Source: Microbispora rosea (GTDB taxonomy: Bacteria > Actinomycetota > Actinomycetes > Streptosporangiales > Streptosporangiaceae). From it: a stretch of 64,000 nt of DNA. The stretch lies in the NCBI RefSeq assembly GCF_900156315.1, contig NZ_FTNI01000005.1, positions 124,001 to 188,000 of the forward strand, given 5' to 3'. The position numbers and the translations under genes were made by a program. The notes below the pieces were generated by a model. It did no database searches. It had not been told where the DNA came from and saw only the letters and a list, made by a program, of their open reading frames with translations. Numbering within the stretch: position 1 is the first letter of the stretch; each line of letters begins with the position of its first letter. Below are positions 24,335 to 37,588 of the stretch, piece after piece.

Positions 24335-25674
24335 GCGGCGTCCTCCGAAACAGCGGCCTCCACGAGATCACGGGCCAGGCGCGGCGCGCCCGCCCAGTGC
24401 GGGTGGAGGTAGGAGGCGTGCACACCGCCGTGCACGAACCCCTCCCGCTCCGGCAGCACGTACGCCGGGGACTCGCCGGCGGGCGGGAAACAGGCGGTGC
24501 GGTGGAACTCATGAGCGCGCACGACGGTGCCGTCGGGCCGCACGGCCTCGCGGTAGCCGAGCGTCAGCTTTCCGGTCATCCGCGCCTCCACCGGCAGCAC
24601 GCCGCACATCGGCGCGCCGTCGAGCGAGGCGGCCAGGTAGAGCAGGCCCGCGCACTCGGCCGCGATCGGCAGGCCGCGGGCGGCGTGATGGGCCACCTGT
24701 TCCCGCAGCGGCGCGTTGGCGGCCAGGTCGGCGGCGTGGACCTCGGGGAACCCGCCGCCGATCACCAGTCCCCGCGTGCCGGGCGGCAGCGCCTCGTCGC
24801 GCAGCGGGTCGACATGGGCCACCTCGGCCCCGGCGGCGGTCAGCAGCTCGGCCGTCTCGGCGTAGGAGAACGTGAACGCCGCGCCGGCGGCGACCGCGAC
24901 CACGGGCCGGCCGGAAACCGGGGTTCCCACCGCGTCGGCGGCCGACCAGGGCGTGGCCGCGAGCGGGGGCGCGGCCGAGGCCAGGCGCAGCACGAGATCG
25001 AGGTCGCAGTGCCGTTCGACCAGGGCGCCGAGGGCGGCGACGGCCCGCCGCGCCTGCGCGTCGCGCTCGGCGGCGGGCACCAGGCCGAGGTGCCGCGACG
25101 GCACGTGGACGGCCGCGTCGCGCGGCAGGGCCCCCGCCACCGGAATGCCCAGAGGCCGCAGCGCCTCGCGGAGGATCTCCTCGTGGCGGGCCGAGCCCAC
25201 CCGGTTGAGCACCACCCCGGCGACACGTACGGACCGGTCGAAGGTGGCGAAGCCGTGCACGAGGGCCGCGACGGACGCCGACTGGGACGACGCGTCCACC
25301 ACGAGCAGCACGGGCGCGCCGAGCAGGCGGGCGACGTGCGCGGTGGATGCCTCGGACGTGGGACCACGCCCGTGGTTGAAGCGACCGTCGAACAGGCCCA
25401 TGACGCCCTCGACCACGGCGATGTCCGCGCCGCGCGCGCCGTGCGCGAACAGCGGGGCGATCAGGTCCTCCCCGGTGAGGAAAGCGTCGAGGTTGCGGCC
25501 GGGGCGGCCGGTGGCGAGCGCGTGGTAGCCGGGGTCGATGTAGTCGGGGCCCGCCTTGTGCGGCGAAACGGCGAGGCCGCGCGCGGTCAGCGCCGCCATC
25601 AGCCCGGTGGCCACGGTGGTCTTGCCCGCGCCCGAGGCGGGGGCGGCGACCACGAGCCGGGGGATCGTCACCAT
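24331..25674 (-). CDS. cobB: Cobyrinate a,c-diamide synthase CobB/CbiA
   Basis: A 447-residue ATP-dependent amidotransferase that amidates the a- and c-carboxylates of (hydrogeno)cobyrinate using glutamine. The N-terminal dethiobiotin-synthetase-like domain has the P-loop VAAPASGAGKTTVATGL, HKAGPDYIDPGYH and VVEGVMGLFDG. The C-terminal class I glutaminase domain has VIGGGFPEVHA, nucleophile Cys in AAECAGLLYLA, and HEFHRTACF. ATG at 25674 starts seven bases after the cobO stop. The segment between has a duplicated GTCACCATTCGA. Confidence 0.94.
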   Translation of the reverse strand: MVTIPRLVVAAPASGAGKTTVATGLMAALTARGLAVSPHKAGPDYIDPGYHALATGRPGRNLDAFLTGEDLIAPLFAHGARGADIAVVEGVMGLFDGRFNHGRGPTSEASTAHVARLLGAPVLLVVDASSQSASVAALVHGFATFDRSVRVAGVVLNRVGSARHEEILREALRPLGIPVAGALPRDAAVHVPSRHLGLVPAAERDAQARRAVAALGALVERHCDLDLVLRLASAAPPLAATPWSAADAVGTPVSGRPVVAVAAGAAFTFSYAETAELLTAAGAEVAHVDPLRDEALPPGTRGLVIGGGFPEVHAADLAANAPLREQVAHHAARGLPIAAECAGLLYLAASLDGAPMCGVLPVEARMTGKLTLGYREAVRPDGTVVRAHEFHRTACFPPAGESPAYVLPEREGFVHGGVHASYLHPHWAGAPRLARDLVEAAVSEDAA

Positions 25675-25681
25675 TCGAGCG

Positions 25682-26296
25682 TCACCATTCGATGCCCCTC
25701 TGGCCCTTCTGTCCCGCGTCCATCGGGTGCTTGACCTTGGTCATCTCCACGACGAGGTCGGCGGTCTCGACCAGGCGGGGATCGGCGTCCCTGCCGGTGA
25801 TCACCACGTGCTGGCGGCCGGGCCGGGCGCGCAGGGTCTCGACGACGTCGTCCACGTCGACCCAGCCCCACTTCATCGGATAGGTGAACTCGTCCAGCAC
25901 GTACAGGCCGTAGGTCTCGGCCGCGAGGTCGCGCCTGATCTGCGCCCAGCCCTCGCGGGCGTCGGCGGCGTGGTCGGCCTCGGTGCCGGGCCGCTGGATC
26001 CACGACCAGCCCTCGCCCATCTTGTGCCAGGTCACCGGGCCGCCCTCGCCGGTCTGCTCGTGCAGCCGGCCGAGGGCGCGCAGCGCGGCCTCCTCGCCGA
26101 CCCGCCACTTGGCGCTCTTGACGAACTGGAACACCCCGACGGGCCAGCCCTGGTTCCAGGCGCGCAGCGCCAGGCCGAAGGCGGCCGTCGACTTCCCCTT
26201 CATCTCCCCGGTGTGCACGATGACCAGCGGGCGGTTGCGCCGCTCGCGCGTGGTCAGCCCGTCGTCCGGCACGCCGGCCGGTCTGCCCTGCGGCAT
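25682..26296 (-). CDS. cobO: Cob(I)yrinic acid a,c-diamide adenosyltransferase CobO
   Basis: A 204-residue CobA/BtuR/CobO-type adenosyltransferase attaching the 5'-deoxyadenosyl ligand to reduced cobalt. The P-loop HTGEMKGKSTAAFGLALR, WHKMGEGWSW, LYVLDEFTYPMKWGWVD and HVVITGRDADPRL are all characteristic. The ATG follows the stop of the chelatase I/D gene directly. Confidence 0.95.
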   Translation of the reverse strand: MPQGRPAGVPDDGLTTRERRNRPLVIVHTGEMKGKSTAAFGLALRAWNQGWPVGVFQFVKSAKWRVGEEAALRALGRLHEQTGEGGPVTWHKMGEGWSWIQRPGTEADHAADAREGWAQIRRDLAAETYGLYVLDEFTYPMKWGWVDVDDVVETLRARPGRQHVVITGRDADPRLVETADLVVEMTKVKHPMDAGQKGQRGIEW

Positions 26297-28248
26297 CTAC
26301 GCCACCTTCCTGACGTCACGCACCACCGCGGCCAGGTGATCGGCCGCCAGCTCTTCCAACCGGATCGCCGTCCCGCCGAGCGCGGCGGCGAGCCGCCCGG
26401 CCAGGCCGAGCCGTACGGGGCCGTGCTCGCAGTCGACGACGACGCTCGCGACCCCGGCGAGCCGCCGGGCCGTGATCACCGGGTCTGGACCGTTGGTGTG
26501 CCGCCCGTCGGTGACGACCACGAGCAGCGGGCGGCGGCGGGGGTCGCGCAGCCGCTCGGCGGCCAGCACCCGTTCCGCCCGGCGCAGCCCGGCGGCCAGC
26601 GGGGTGCGCCCGCCGGTGGCGAGCCGGGCCAGCCGGCCGGAGGCCAGCTCGACGCTGGAGGTCGGCGGCAGCGCGACCGTCGCCTCCTCGCCCCGGAAGG
26701 TCACCAGCCCGACCTTGTCGCGGCGCTGGTAGGCGTCCAGCAGCAGGGACAGCACGGCGCCCTTCACCGCGCGCATCCGCGTCCGCGCCGCCATCGACCC
26801 GCTCGCGTCCACGCAGAACAGCACGAGGTTCGACTCGCGTCCCTCCCGCAGGGCCTCACGCAGGTCCTCGCGGCGCAGCACCAGTCCGGAGCCGGTGCGG
26901 CCGCGGCCGCGCTGGTGCGGCGCGGCGGCGGCCAGCGTCGCCGGCAGGTCGAGCCGGCGCAGCCGCCCGTCCGGGGTGCGGGCGCCGGCGGCGCGCCCGG
27001 ACTCGCCCGTCGTGCGGCCACGCCGGCCGGCGGGCCCGCCTCGGCCCACCGTCTCCGGCGCGAGGAGCCGGGTCCGATAGGGCGCTCCCGGAGACTCGGG
27101 CCTCCGGCCGCCCGTCCCGCCGCCCTCGCCGGGCGGCGCGTCCGCGGGCTCTCCATCCGGGGCGCCCCCACCGCCCGGGCCGTCGTCGTCGGGCCCGTCG
27201 TCGGGCGCGTCGTCGCCGGAGTCGTCGTCCGGGGAGAGCGCCTCGGAGAGAGCCTGTTCCAGCCGCTCCTCGTCGAGCCCCTGGCCCGGGTCGTCGAACG
27301 GGTCGCGGCGGCGCCGGTGGGGGAGCGCCAGGCGGGCGGCCGTCCGGACGTCGCCGGGGGTGACCTCGTCCCTGCCCTCCCAGGCGGCCAGGGCGACGGC
27401 CGCACGCGCCATCACGAGGTCGGCGCGCATCCCCTCGACGTCGAAGGCCGCGCACACCGCCGTGATCCCCCGCAGCGCGTCGTCGGGCAGGGTCACGGCG
27501 GGCAACCGCTCGCGGGCCGCCGCGATCCGCTGGGCGAGGTCGCGCTCGCCGGCGGCGTACGCGCCGGTGTATCCGGCCGGGTCGGCGTCGAAGGCGAGGC
27601 GGCGGCGCACCACCTCGGCCCGCTCGGCCGGGTCGCGGGACGCGCGCACCTCGACGGCCAGGCCGAAACGGTCGAGCAGCTGCGGGCGCAGCTCGCCCTC
27701 CTCCGGGTTCATCGTGCCGACCAGCAGGAAGCGGGCCGCGTGGCGGACGGACACGCCCTCGCGCTCCACATGGGCCACGCCCATCGCCGCCGCGTCGAGC
27801 AGCAGGTCCACCAGGTGGTCGTGGAGCAGGTTGACCTCGTCCACGTACAGCACGCCCCGGTGGGCCGCCGCCAGCAGGCCCGGCTCGAACGCCTTGACGC
27901 CCTCGGTCAGCGCCCGCTCCAGGTCGAGCGACCCGGCCACGCGGTCCTCCGACGCACCCACCGGCAGTTCCACCAGCCGTGCCGGGCGCGTCTGCGGCGA
28001 CAGGCCGCTCTCGTGCGGGCCGTCGGGACACGACGGGTCGGGGGCGGCGGGGTCGCAGGAGAACCGGCAGCCCGCCACCACCGCCACCTCCGGCAGCAGC
28101 GCCGCGAGCGACCGCACCACGGTCGACTTCGCCGTGCCCTTCTCGCCCCGCACGAGCACGCCGCCGATCGCGGGCGACACGGCGTTGAGCAGCAGCGCCA
28201 GCTTGAGGTCGTCGTGCCCGACCACCGCGCTGAAGGGGTATCCCACGA

Positions 28249-28252
<4 letters not shown>
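26297..28252 (-). CDS. ChlI/ChlD-type chelatase subunit (partner of CobN)
   Basis: A 651-residue fusion of an AAA+ ATPase (ChlI/BchI-like, about 1-330) with a VWA domain (ChlD-like, about 460-651). They are joined by an Asp/Gly/Pro-rich acidic linker and an RGR-rich segment. The ATPase has Walker [13 protein letters not shown], Walker [10 protein letters not shown] and [18 protein letters not shown]. The VWA domain has the MIDAS DASGSM and VTDGRHTNG. In organisms lacking CobS and CobT, this protein is thought to power CobN. The GTG at 28252 overlaps the cobN stop (GTGA), supporting co-production. A magnesium chelatase for chlorophyll is excluded by context. Confidence 0.92.
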
Positions 28253-31793
<3,541 letters not shown>

Positions 31794-31797
<4 letters not shown>

Positions 31798-33365
31798 GGA
31801 CGGTCCTCCCGCAGCGTGATCCCGGCGGTGGGCAGGCCGGCGGGCACGCCGCGCTCGATGAGCCGCCACACGGCCTCGGTGTCGAGGTGCTCTTCCACCA
31901 GGTCGCCCAGGGCGTCGAGGCGGGCCTCCCGGTGCGCGGCGAACGTGCCGGTCCCCGGCAGCCAGGCCCTGCCGGTGACGGCGGCCACCTCGGCGAGGAA
32001 GGCCCGGCGGAATCCGTCGCGCTCGAACAGGCCGTGCCAGGTCGTGCCCCACACCTGGCCTGCCCGGCAGCCGTCGAGGAACGGCTCGCCCGCGTCGGAC
32101 GTCACCCGGCCGTGGTGGATCTGGTAGCCCGCGACCTCATGGCCGCGCCACTCGCCCTCCGCGAGCGCGAGCACCTTGTCCGGCGCGTACGCCGTGCGGG
32201 CCGGCAGCAGCCCGAGGCCGGGCACCCGGCCCGCCCGGCTCTCCACGTCGTCGTCGATGACCGCGCCGAGCATCTGGTAGCCGCCGCAGATCCCGAGCAC
32301 GGGGAGGCCGTCGGCGGCGCGGCGGCGCAGCGCCTCGTCCAGGCCCCGCTCGCGCAGCCAGGCGAGGTCGCCGACGGTTGCGCGGGTGCCGGGCAGCACG
32401 ACGAGGTCGGCGTCGGCGAGCTCGGCGGGGGTGGTGACCAGGCGGACGCTCACCCCCGGCTCGGCGGCGAGCGCGTCGGCGTCGGTGACGTTGGACATGC
32501 GCGGCAGCCGCACCAGCGCCACGCGCAGCACGTCACGTCCCACCGGCGGGGTGAGCAGGCCCGGACGGCTGTCGAGGTCGAGGGAGTCCTCCACGTCGAG
32601 CCACAGGCCGGAGCGCCACGGCAGCACGCCGAGGCACGGGCGGCCGGTGGTCTCCGTGAGCCAGTCGAGCCCCGGCCGCAGCAGCGCGAGATCCCCGCGG
32701 AACTTGTTGACCACGAAGGCGGCGATGTGCCGCTGGTCGTGCCGGTCGAGCACGGCGAGGGTGCCGGCGAAATGCGCGAGCACGCCACCCCTGTCGATGT
32801 CGCCGACGACGAGCGCGGGCAGGCCGGCGGCGCGGGCCAGGCCCATGTTGGCGATGTCGCGGTCGCGCAGGTTGACCTCGGCCGGGCTGCCCGCGCCCTC
32901 GCAGATCACCACGTCGTAGCGACGGCGCAGGCCGTCCAGCGCGTCGAGGGCGACGTCGAGCAGGCGCATCTTGTGGTCGCGGTAGGACATGGCGTCCACG
33001 TCGGCGTGCGCGCGGCCGAGCACGACCACGTGGGAGTGCCGCTCGCCTGCGGGTTTGATCAGCACCGGGTTCATCGCGGCCTCGGGCTCGACCCGGGCCG
33101 CCGCGGCCTGCATCGCCTGGGCCCGCCCGATCTCACCGCCGTCCGCGGTGACCGTCGAGTTGAGCGCCATGTTCTGCGCCTTGAACGGCGCGACCCGTAC
33201 GCCGCGCCGGGCCAGCCACCGGCACAGGCCGGCCACCAGCACGCTCTTTCCCGCGTCGGAGGTCGTGCCCGCCACGAGCAGGCCGCCGCCGGGCGCCACG
33301 TCAGGTGGTGGAGCGCGAAACCGGCAGTGAGGCGCGTCTGCGCAGGCCTGTCCGGGCCATGGCAT
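31794..33365 (-). CDS. cobQ: Cobyric acid synthase CobQ
   Basis: A 523-residue amidotransferase amidating carboxylates b, d, e and g of adenosylcobyrinate a,c-diamide. It has the P-loop [39 protein letters not shown], nucleophile Cys in [11 protein letters not shown], and AGYQIHHGR. The first gene of the cobalamin operon, lying directly behind the riboswitch. The ATG at 33365 has a G-run just upstream but adds about 25 residues before the domain; a GTG at 33299 would fit family length but lacks a ribosome site. Confidence 0.93.
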
Positions 33366-33393
33366 GTCCCCCCTGGGGGTCCGCGCCCCCGGT
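33366..33393 (-). promoter_or_regulatory. Possible ribosome-site switch between riboswitch and cobQ
   Basis: On the RNA, a C5 run (complement of 33375-33379) can pair either with the upstream G5 run (33386-33390) or with the G-rich cobQ ribosome site (33368-33373). These pairings exclude each other and could form the riboswitch output, opening or closing the ribosome site. Confidence 0.4.
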
Positions 33394-33399
33394 AGAAGG

Positions 33400-33560
33400 T
33401 CCGACGGCCGGAGTATCCTGGCTCCCGGATCAGCGCTCCCCTCAGCCTTCCCGCCCGTGCTGGGCAGTGGCGTGGGTGAGGGTCGCTCCCCGGTGACAGT
33501 GGCGGGACCGCGCCGGATTCACACCGGCTTCCTCCGCGTCCATCGCTTGCGGTGGTCAAC
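33400..33560 (-). ncRNA. Adenosylcobalamin riboswitch
   Basis: The minus strand carries the cobalamin riboswitch core in order: GAAGCCGGTGTGAATCCGGC, the B12 box GCGGTCCCGCCACTGT, CGGGGAGC, GCCACTG, GGGAAGGC, and the closing CCGGGAGCCAGGATACTC. The B12 box lies at 33495-33528 on plus-strand coordinates. It precedes cobQ and should repress the whole operon, including the Ni/Co permease, when adenosylcobalamin is plentiful. Boundaries are approximate. Confidence 0.95.
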
Positions 33561-33616
33561 TTACACCTTCGTGCCGTATGTCCCGCAAGTACGGTCTGTC
33601 TGATATATCGGAAACG

Positions 33617-34018
33617 CTACGTTCGCCGCAGCGTGGCGATCATGGAGAACGGCTCGTTCTTCGTCACCGCGTTCTCGCCGTGTCCGTTGTAGTCGAAGGT
33701 CATCGTCCCGTTGTCGTGGACGGTGAGGTAGATCGTGCCGTTGCGCACGCAGTTGCCGCGCATCGACACCCGCGTCAGCCGCACCGTCGTCCCGCTGACG
33801 ACCTGGAGCTTGGACCTGCCCTCGCACCGGTAGTCGACGAACCGCTCGGTGACGGTGTCGCCGCCCTTCGGCACGGTCAGCACGAGCGTGTCGTACGCGC
33901 CGGGCTCGTAGTCCACCCTGCCGCGCCACACGCCCGCGAAGCGTGCGGTGAAGCGCAGGGGCGCGCGCGACGTGGCCGCCGGTGCGGGGGTCGGCGCCCC
34001 GGCGAGCAGCCCCCGGCG
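33617..34018 (-). pseudogene. Frameshifted C-terminal beta domain of the kinase
   Basis: After the kinase domain the coherent translation moves to the -1 frame: GLLAGAPTPAPAATS, then a beta-rich region from FAGVWRGRVDYEPGAYDTLV through MRGNCVRNGTIYLTVHDNG to the TAG at 33617. Similar C-terminal domains with paired Cys occur in actinobacterial Ser/Thr kinases. There is no start codon with a ribosome site here, so it is most likely the separated tail of the kinase. One extra G in a G5 run near 34020 or 34012 would restore one reading frame. Confidence 0.65.
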
Positions 34019-34821
34019 GCCCCCTCCGGCACCGCGGCGAGCAGCCGCATTGTGATGTCGAGGATGCCCGGGCGCTCCGCGGGGTCCTTGCGCAGGGCCA
34101 GCGCCACGACGGAGCGCAGCGGCTCTTCCAGGTCGCCCAGGTCGGGCTCCTTGGTGAGGACGCGGTTCAGCACGGCCGGCAGCGCGTCGTCGCCGAACGG
34201 CGGCCTGCCGGTGGCGGCGAACACCATCACGCAGCCCCACGCGAACACGTCCCAGGCGGGAGTGGGCGGCTCGCCGGCGATCTGCTCGGGCGCCATGTAG
34301 GCGGGCGTGCCGACGATGCCGCCGCTCGCCGTGGTGGCGCCGAGACCGCGGGCGACCCCGAAGTCGACGACCCTCGGACCGTCGGGCCCGAGCAGCACGT
34401 TGGCGGGCTTGAAGTCGCGGTGCACGATCCCGGCCCGGTGCACGGCGGCGAGTGCGGTCGCGGTCGCGACGGCCAGCCGGTGCAGGGCGGGCCCGGACCG
34501 CCGCCCCGCCTGCCGCAGCGTGGGGCCCTCCACGTACTCGCTCACGATGTAGGGCCGGGGGCCGTCCAGGTCGAAGTCGAGGACCCGGGCCACGCAGAAC
34601 GGCGCGACCCGCCGCGCGGCGTCGATCTCCCGCGCGAAGCGGCGGCGGGCGCTCTCGTCTCCCGACCAGCCCTCATGGAGCAGCTTGACCGCCACCGGGG
34701 CGCCCTCGGCCGTGCGGCCGAGGTAGACCACCCCCTGGCCGCCCGCGCCCAGGCGGCCCTCCAGCCGGCAGCCGCCGATCTCGGCCGGATCTCCCGTGAG
34801 CAGCGGCCACACCGCAGGCAT
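33877..34821 (-). CDS. Serine/threonine protein kinase (Hanks type), frameshifted after kinase domain
   Basis: The kinase domain (about 15-270) is complete: glycine loop GRLGAGGQGVVY, catalytic Lys46 in VAVKLL, HRDFKPANVLL with Asp136, DFG at 153-155, and MAPEQIAGE. ATG at 34821 has GAGGAGG upstream. After LLAAVPEG the frame passes into Arg/Pro-rich nonsense and stops at 33877, while the expected C-terminal domain continues in another frame. The protein as read has no transmembrane segment. It may phosphorylate a neighbour's product, possibly the divergent ABC transporter (inference). Confidence 0.85.
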   Translation of the reverse strand: MPAVWPLLTGDPAEIGGCRLEGRLGAGGQGVVYLGRTAEGAPVAVKLLHEGWSGDESARRRFAREIDAARRVAPFCVARVLDFDLDGPRPYIVSEYVEGPTLRQAGRRSGPALHRLAVATATALAAVHRAGIVHRDFKPANVLLGPDGPRVVDFGVARGLGATTASGGIVGTPAYMAPEQIAGEPPTPAWDVFAWGCVMVFAATGRPPFGDDALPAVLNRVLTKEPDLGDLEEPLRSVVALALRKDPAERPGILDITMRLLAAVPEGAAGGCSPGRRPPHRRPRRARPCASPHASRACGAAGWTTSPARTTRSC

Positions 34822-34930
34822 GCAGCCCTCCTCGGCCCGTCTTGCCCTCACCCTAGACGAATGCCACGCTGGTGCTTCTCGATCACCCTTGCCATGATGC
34901 CGGGATGAACGTGGCGAGACTCAGACGAAC

Positions 34931-37588
34931 GTGGTGAGGATGGTGCGGGGGCGGCTGCCGCTGGTGGTCCGGCGCGCGCTGGCCGAGCCCCTGCTGCTGG
35001 CCGCCGCGTTCGGCTCCATCCTGCTCGCCACCACGGCGATCTTGGCTCTGCTGCTGCACGCGGGCTCGGCGACCCAGGCGGGTGTACGGCGGGCCCTGGA
35101 GACGGCGCCGCTCGCCGCCACCGCCACCGTCGTCACCTCCTCGGTCACCGCGGGGGACTTCGCCTCGGCCGACCGGGCCGTCCGCGCGGGGATCGCCCAC
35201 GCCCACGGCGAGGTGCCCGTACGGGTCACCGTTCGCGTCGAGTCCGCCTCGTACGCGCTGAAGGAAGACGACCGCGGCGGTCAGCCCGTCCTGACCCGGT
35301 TCGCCGCGTACGAGGGACTGGACGGCCAGGCGGACCTGGTGAGTGGCCGCTGGCCCACGGAGGGAACGGCGGTGGCGCTCTCGGAGCCGGCCGCGCGGGC
35401 GATGGGAGTCTCCACCGGCGACGAGTTCACCGTCGTCGGACGCCTGGACGGGAAATCGGTCCGCGTGCGCGTCACCGGCGTGTTCCGGCTGCGCGACCCC
35501 GACGACCCGCGCTGGAAGGGAGAGGAACTGCTGCGCTACGGCACGCAGACCGGCGACTTCACCTCCCGCGGCCCCCTGGTCATGCCGGCCGGCGCCTTCC
35601 TCGGCAGGTTCGCGACCGGTGTCTCGGCCCGCTGGCTCGCCGAACCCGACCTGCGCCGGCTCTCCTCCGACCGGCTGCGGCCGTTCTCGGCGTCGGTCGC
35701 CGCGGTCTCCGCGGACGTGCGGTCCGGCTGCCCCCGGTGCACCGTCACCGAGACGCTGTCCGGCACGCTGCTGCGGCTCGACCGCGGCGCCCTGGTCGCC
35801 CGCTCGACCATGCTGGTGCCGGTGCTCCAGCTGCTGGTGCTGAGCGCGTACGCGCTGGCGCTGACCGCGCGGCTGCTCGCCGAGCACCGCCGGATGGAGA
35901 CGGCGCTGCTGCGATCGAGGGGCGGCGGATCGCCGCGGCTCGCCGCAATGGCGGCGGGGGAGGCGCTGCTGATCGCGCTGCCCTGTGCGCCCGTGGCGCC
36001 GTTCCTCGCGCCGGTCCTCCTGCGGCTGATGAGCGCCTTCCCCTGGATCGAGGCCACCGGCGTGGCGCCGCCCCGCGCGCCCGACGGGGCCACGTTCGCG
36101 GTCGCGGCGGCGGTCGCGCTCGCCTGCGCCGCCATGCTGGCCGCTCCGCCCCTGCTCGCCGCCCGCCGCACGTACGTCGAGGAGCAGGCGGTGCTCGGGC
36201 GCGCCGACCGGCCGGGCCTGGTCCAGCGGGCCGGGGCCGACGTGGCGCTGCTCGTCCTGGCGGCGCTCGCCGTCTGGCGCCTGCGCGCCCAGGACGCGCC
36301 GGAGGTCACGCGCCTCGGCGGCGAGCTCGGGCTCGACCCGCTCGTCGGGGCGGGGCCGGCGCTCGCCCTGCTCTGCGGCGGGATGGCCGCCCTCCGGCTG
36401 GTGCCCGCCGTCGCGAGGGTCGCCGAGCGGGCGACGCGGCGCCGCCCCGGGTTCGGGCCGGCCGTGGCCGCCCGGCAGGTGAGCCGGCGCCCGGCCCGCT
36501 ATTCCGGTCCGGCGCTGCTGCTGACGATGGCGACCGCGATCGGCGTGCTGTCCCTGACCACGGCCGCGACCTGGCGCGGCGCCCAGGAGGACCGGGCCAT
36601 GCATCTCGCCGGCGCCGCCCTGCGCGTCTCGGCCCTCCCGGGCGACGACGCCCGGACCTTCACCACGCTGCCGGGAGTCGCGGCGGCCGTGCCCGCGCAC
36701 CGAGCCACGGTCGTCGCGAACGGCGCGGACGCCACCCTGATCGCCGCGGACGCGGCGCACCTGGGCCGGGTCCTGCTGCTTCGCCCCGACCTGTCGGAGC
36801 TGTCGCCGGCCACGCTGACCTCCCGGATCGCCGGGTCCGCCGGACAGCCGCTACCGGTCGTGGTGACCCCCGGTCTGGCCGACACCACCAGGATCACGGC
36901 CGGCACGGCGGCGATCCCGATCCGGGTCGTGGGCGTCGTCACGGCGATGCCCGGCACACCGGAGGGCACCCCGGCCCTGCTCGCCGACCTCGCCGCGCTG
37001 CGGGGCCAAGGCGCGCAGGGGGCGGACTGGCCGGTGACGGAGTGGTGGCTGGCCGCCGACGGGAACGACACCACACCAGCCGCCACCGCGCTGACGCACA
37101 GGGACGTCGTCGACGTGGCCACGCTGACCGCAGGTCACAGGGACGACCCCACGGCGGCGGGCCTGCAGGGCGCGCTGCTGCTCGGCTTCGCGGCGGCGCT
37201 GGCCTTCGCCGTGCTGGGATTCCTGGTCAACGCGGCGGTCTCGGCGCGCGAGCGCAGGGGCGAGTTCGCCGTGCTCGGCGCGCTCGGCGTGAGCTTCCGG
37301 CAGACGCTCGGCCTGCTCGCCGCCGAGCAGTCGTTCGTCATCGGGCTGTCGCTGGCCGGCGGAGTGGCGCTCGCCGTGGCCGTCTCCGCCGCGGTGGTGC
37401 CGCCGATGGTGACCGCCGGATACGCGGCCGGAGGCGGGCTGCCGGTGCTGCTCCACGTTCCGTGGCTCCAGGTGGCGGTGCTCGCCGTCGCGGTCCTCGC
37501 CGTGCTCCTCGTGATCGTGGCGGGGCTCGCGCGGTCGCTGCACCGCCGTGAGCCGGCCGCCGTGCTGCGTTCTGGGGAGGCGTCGTGA
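34931..37588 (+). CDS. FtsX-type ABC transporter permease (first)
   Basis: An 885-residue membrane protein with the MacB/FtsX layout: one N-terminal transmembrane helix (about 20-42), a large extracytoplasmic domain, a central helical block, a second extracellular domain, and three C-terminal helices around an ERRGEFAVLGALGVS coupling segment. Such permeases usually move lipids, peptides or act mechanically rather than import. Start codon is uncertain among GTG 34931, GTG 34934 and ATG 34940. A 10-codon mini-ORF (ATG at 34905) ends in a TGA that overlaps GTG 34934. The stop overlaps the next GTG (GTGA). Substrate unknown. Confidence 0.88.
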   Translation: MVRMVRGRLPLVVRRALAEPLLLAAAFGSILLATTAILALLLHAGSATQAGVRRALETAPLAATATVVTSSVTAGDFASADRAVRAGIAHAHGEVPVRVTVRVESASYALKEDDRGGQPVLTRFAAYEGLDGQADLVSGRWPTEGTAVALSEPAARAMGVSTGDEFTVVGRLDGKSVRVRVTGVFRLRDPDDPRWKGEELLRYGTQTGDFTSRGPLVMPAGAFLGRFATGVSARWLAEPDLRRLSSDRLRPFSASVAAVSADVRSGCPRCTVTETLSGTLLRLDRGALVARSTMLVPVLQLLVLSAYALALTARLLAEHRRMETALLRSRGGGSPRLAAMAAGEALLIALPCAPVAPFLAPVLLRLMSAFPWIEATGVAPPRAPDGATFAVAAAVALACAAMLAAPPLLAARRTYVEEQAVLGRADRPGLVQRAGADVALLVLAALAVWRLRAQDAPEVTRLGGELGLDPLVGAGPALALLCGGMAALRLVPAVARVAERATRRRPGFGPAVAARQVSRRPARYSGPALLLTMATAIGVLSLTTAATWRGAQEDRAMHLAGAALRVSALPGDDARTFTTLPGVAAAVPAHRATVVANGADATLIAADAAHLGRVLLLRPDLSELSPATLTSRIAGSAGQPLPVVVTPGLADTTRITAGTAAIPIRVVGVVTAMPGTPEGTPALLADLAALRGQGAQGADWPVTEWWLAADGNDTTPAATALTHRDVVDVATLTAGHRDDPTAAGLQGALLLGFAAALAFAVLGFLVNAAVSARERRGEFAVLGALGVSFRQTLGLLAAEQSFVIGLSLAGGVALAVAVSAAVVPPMVTAGYAAGGGLPVLLHVPWLQVAVLAVAVLAVLLVIVAGLARSLHRREPAAVLRSGEAS

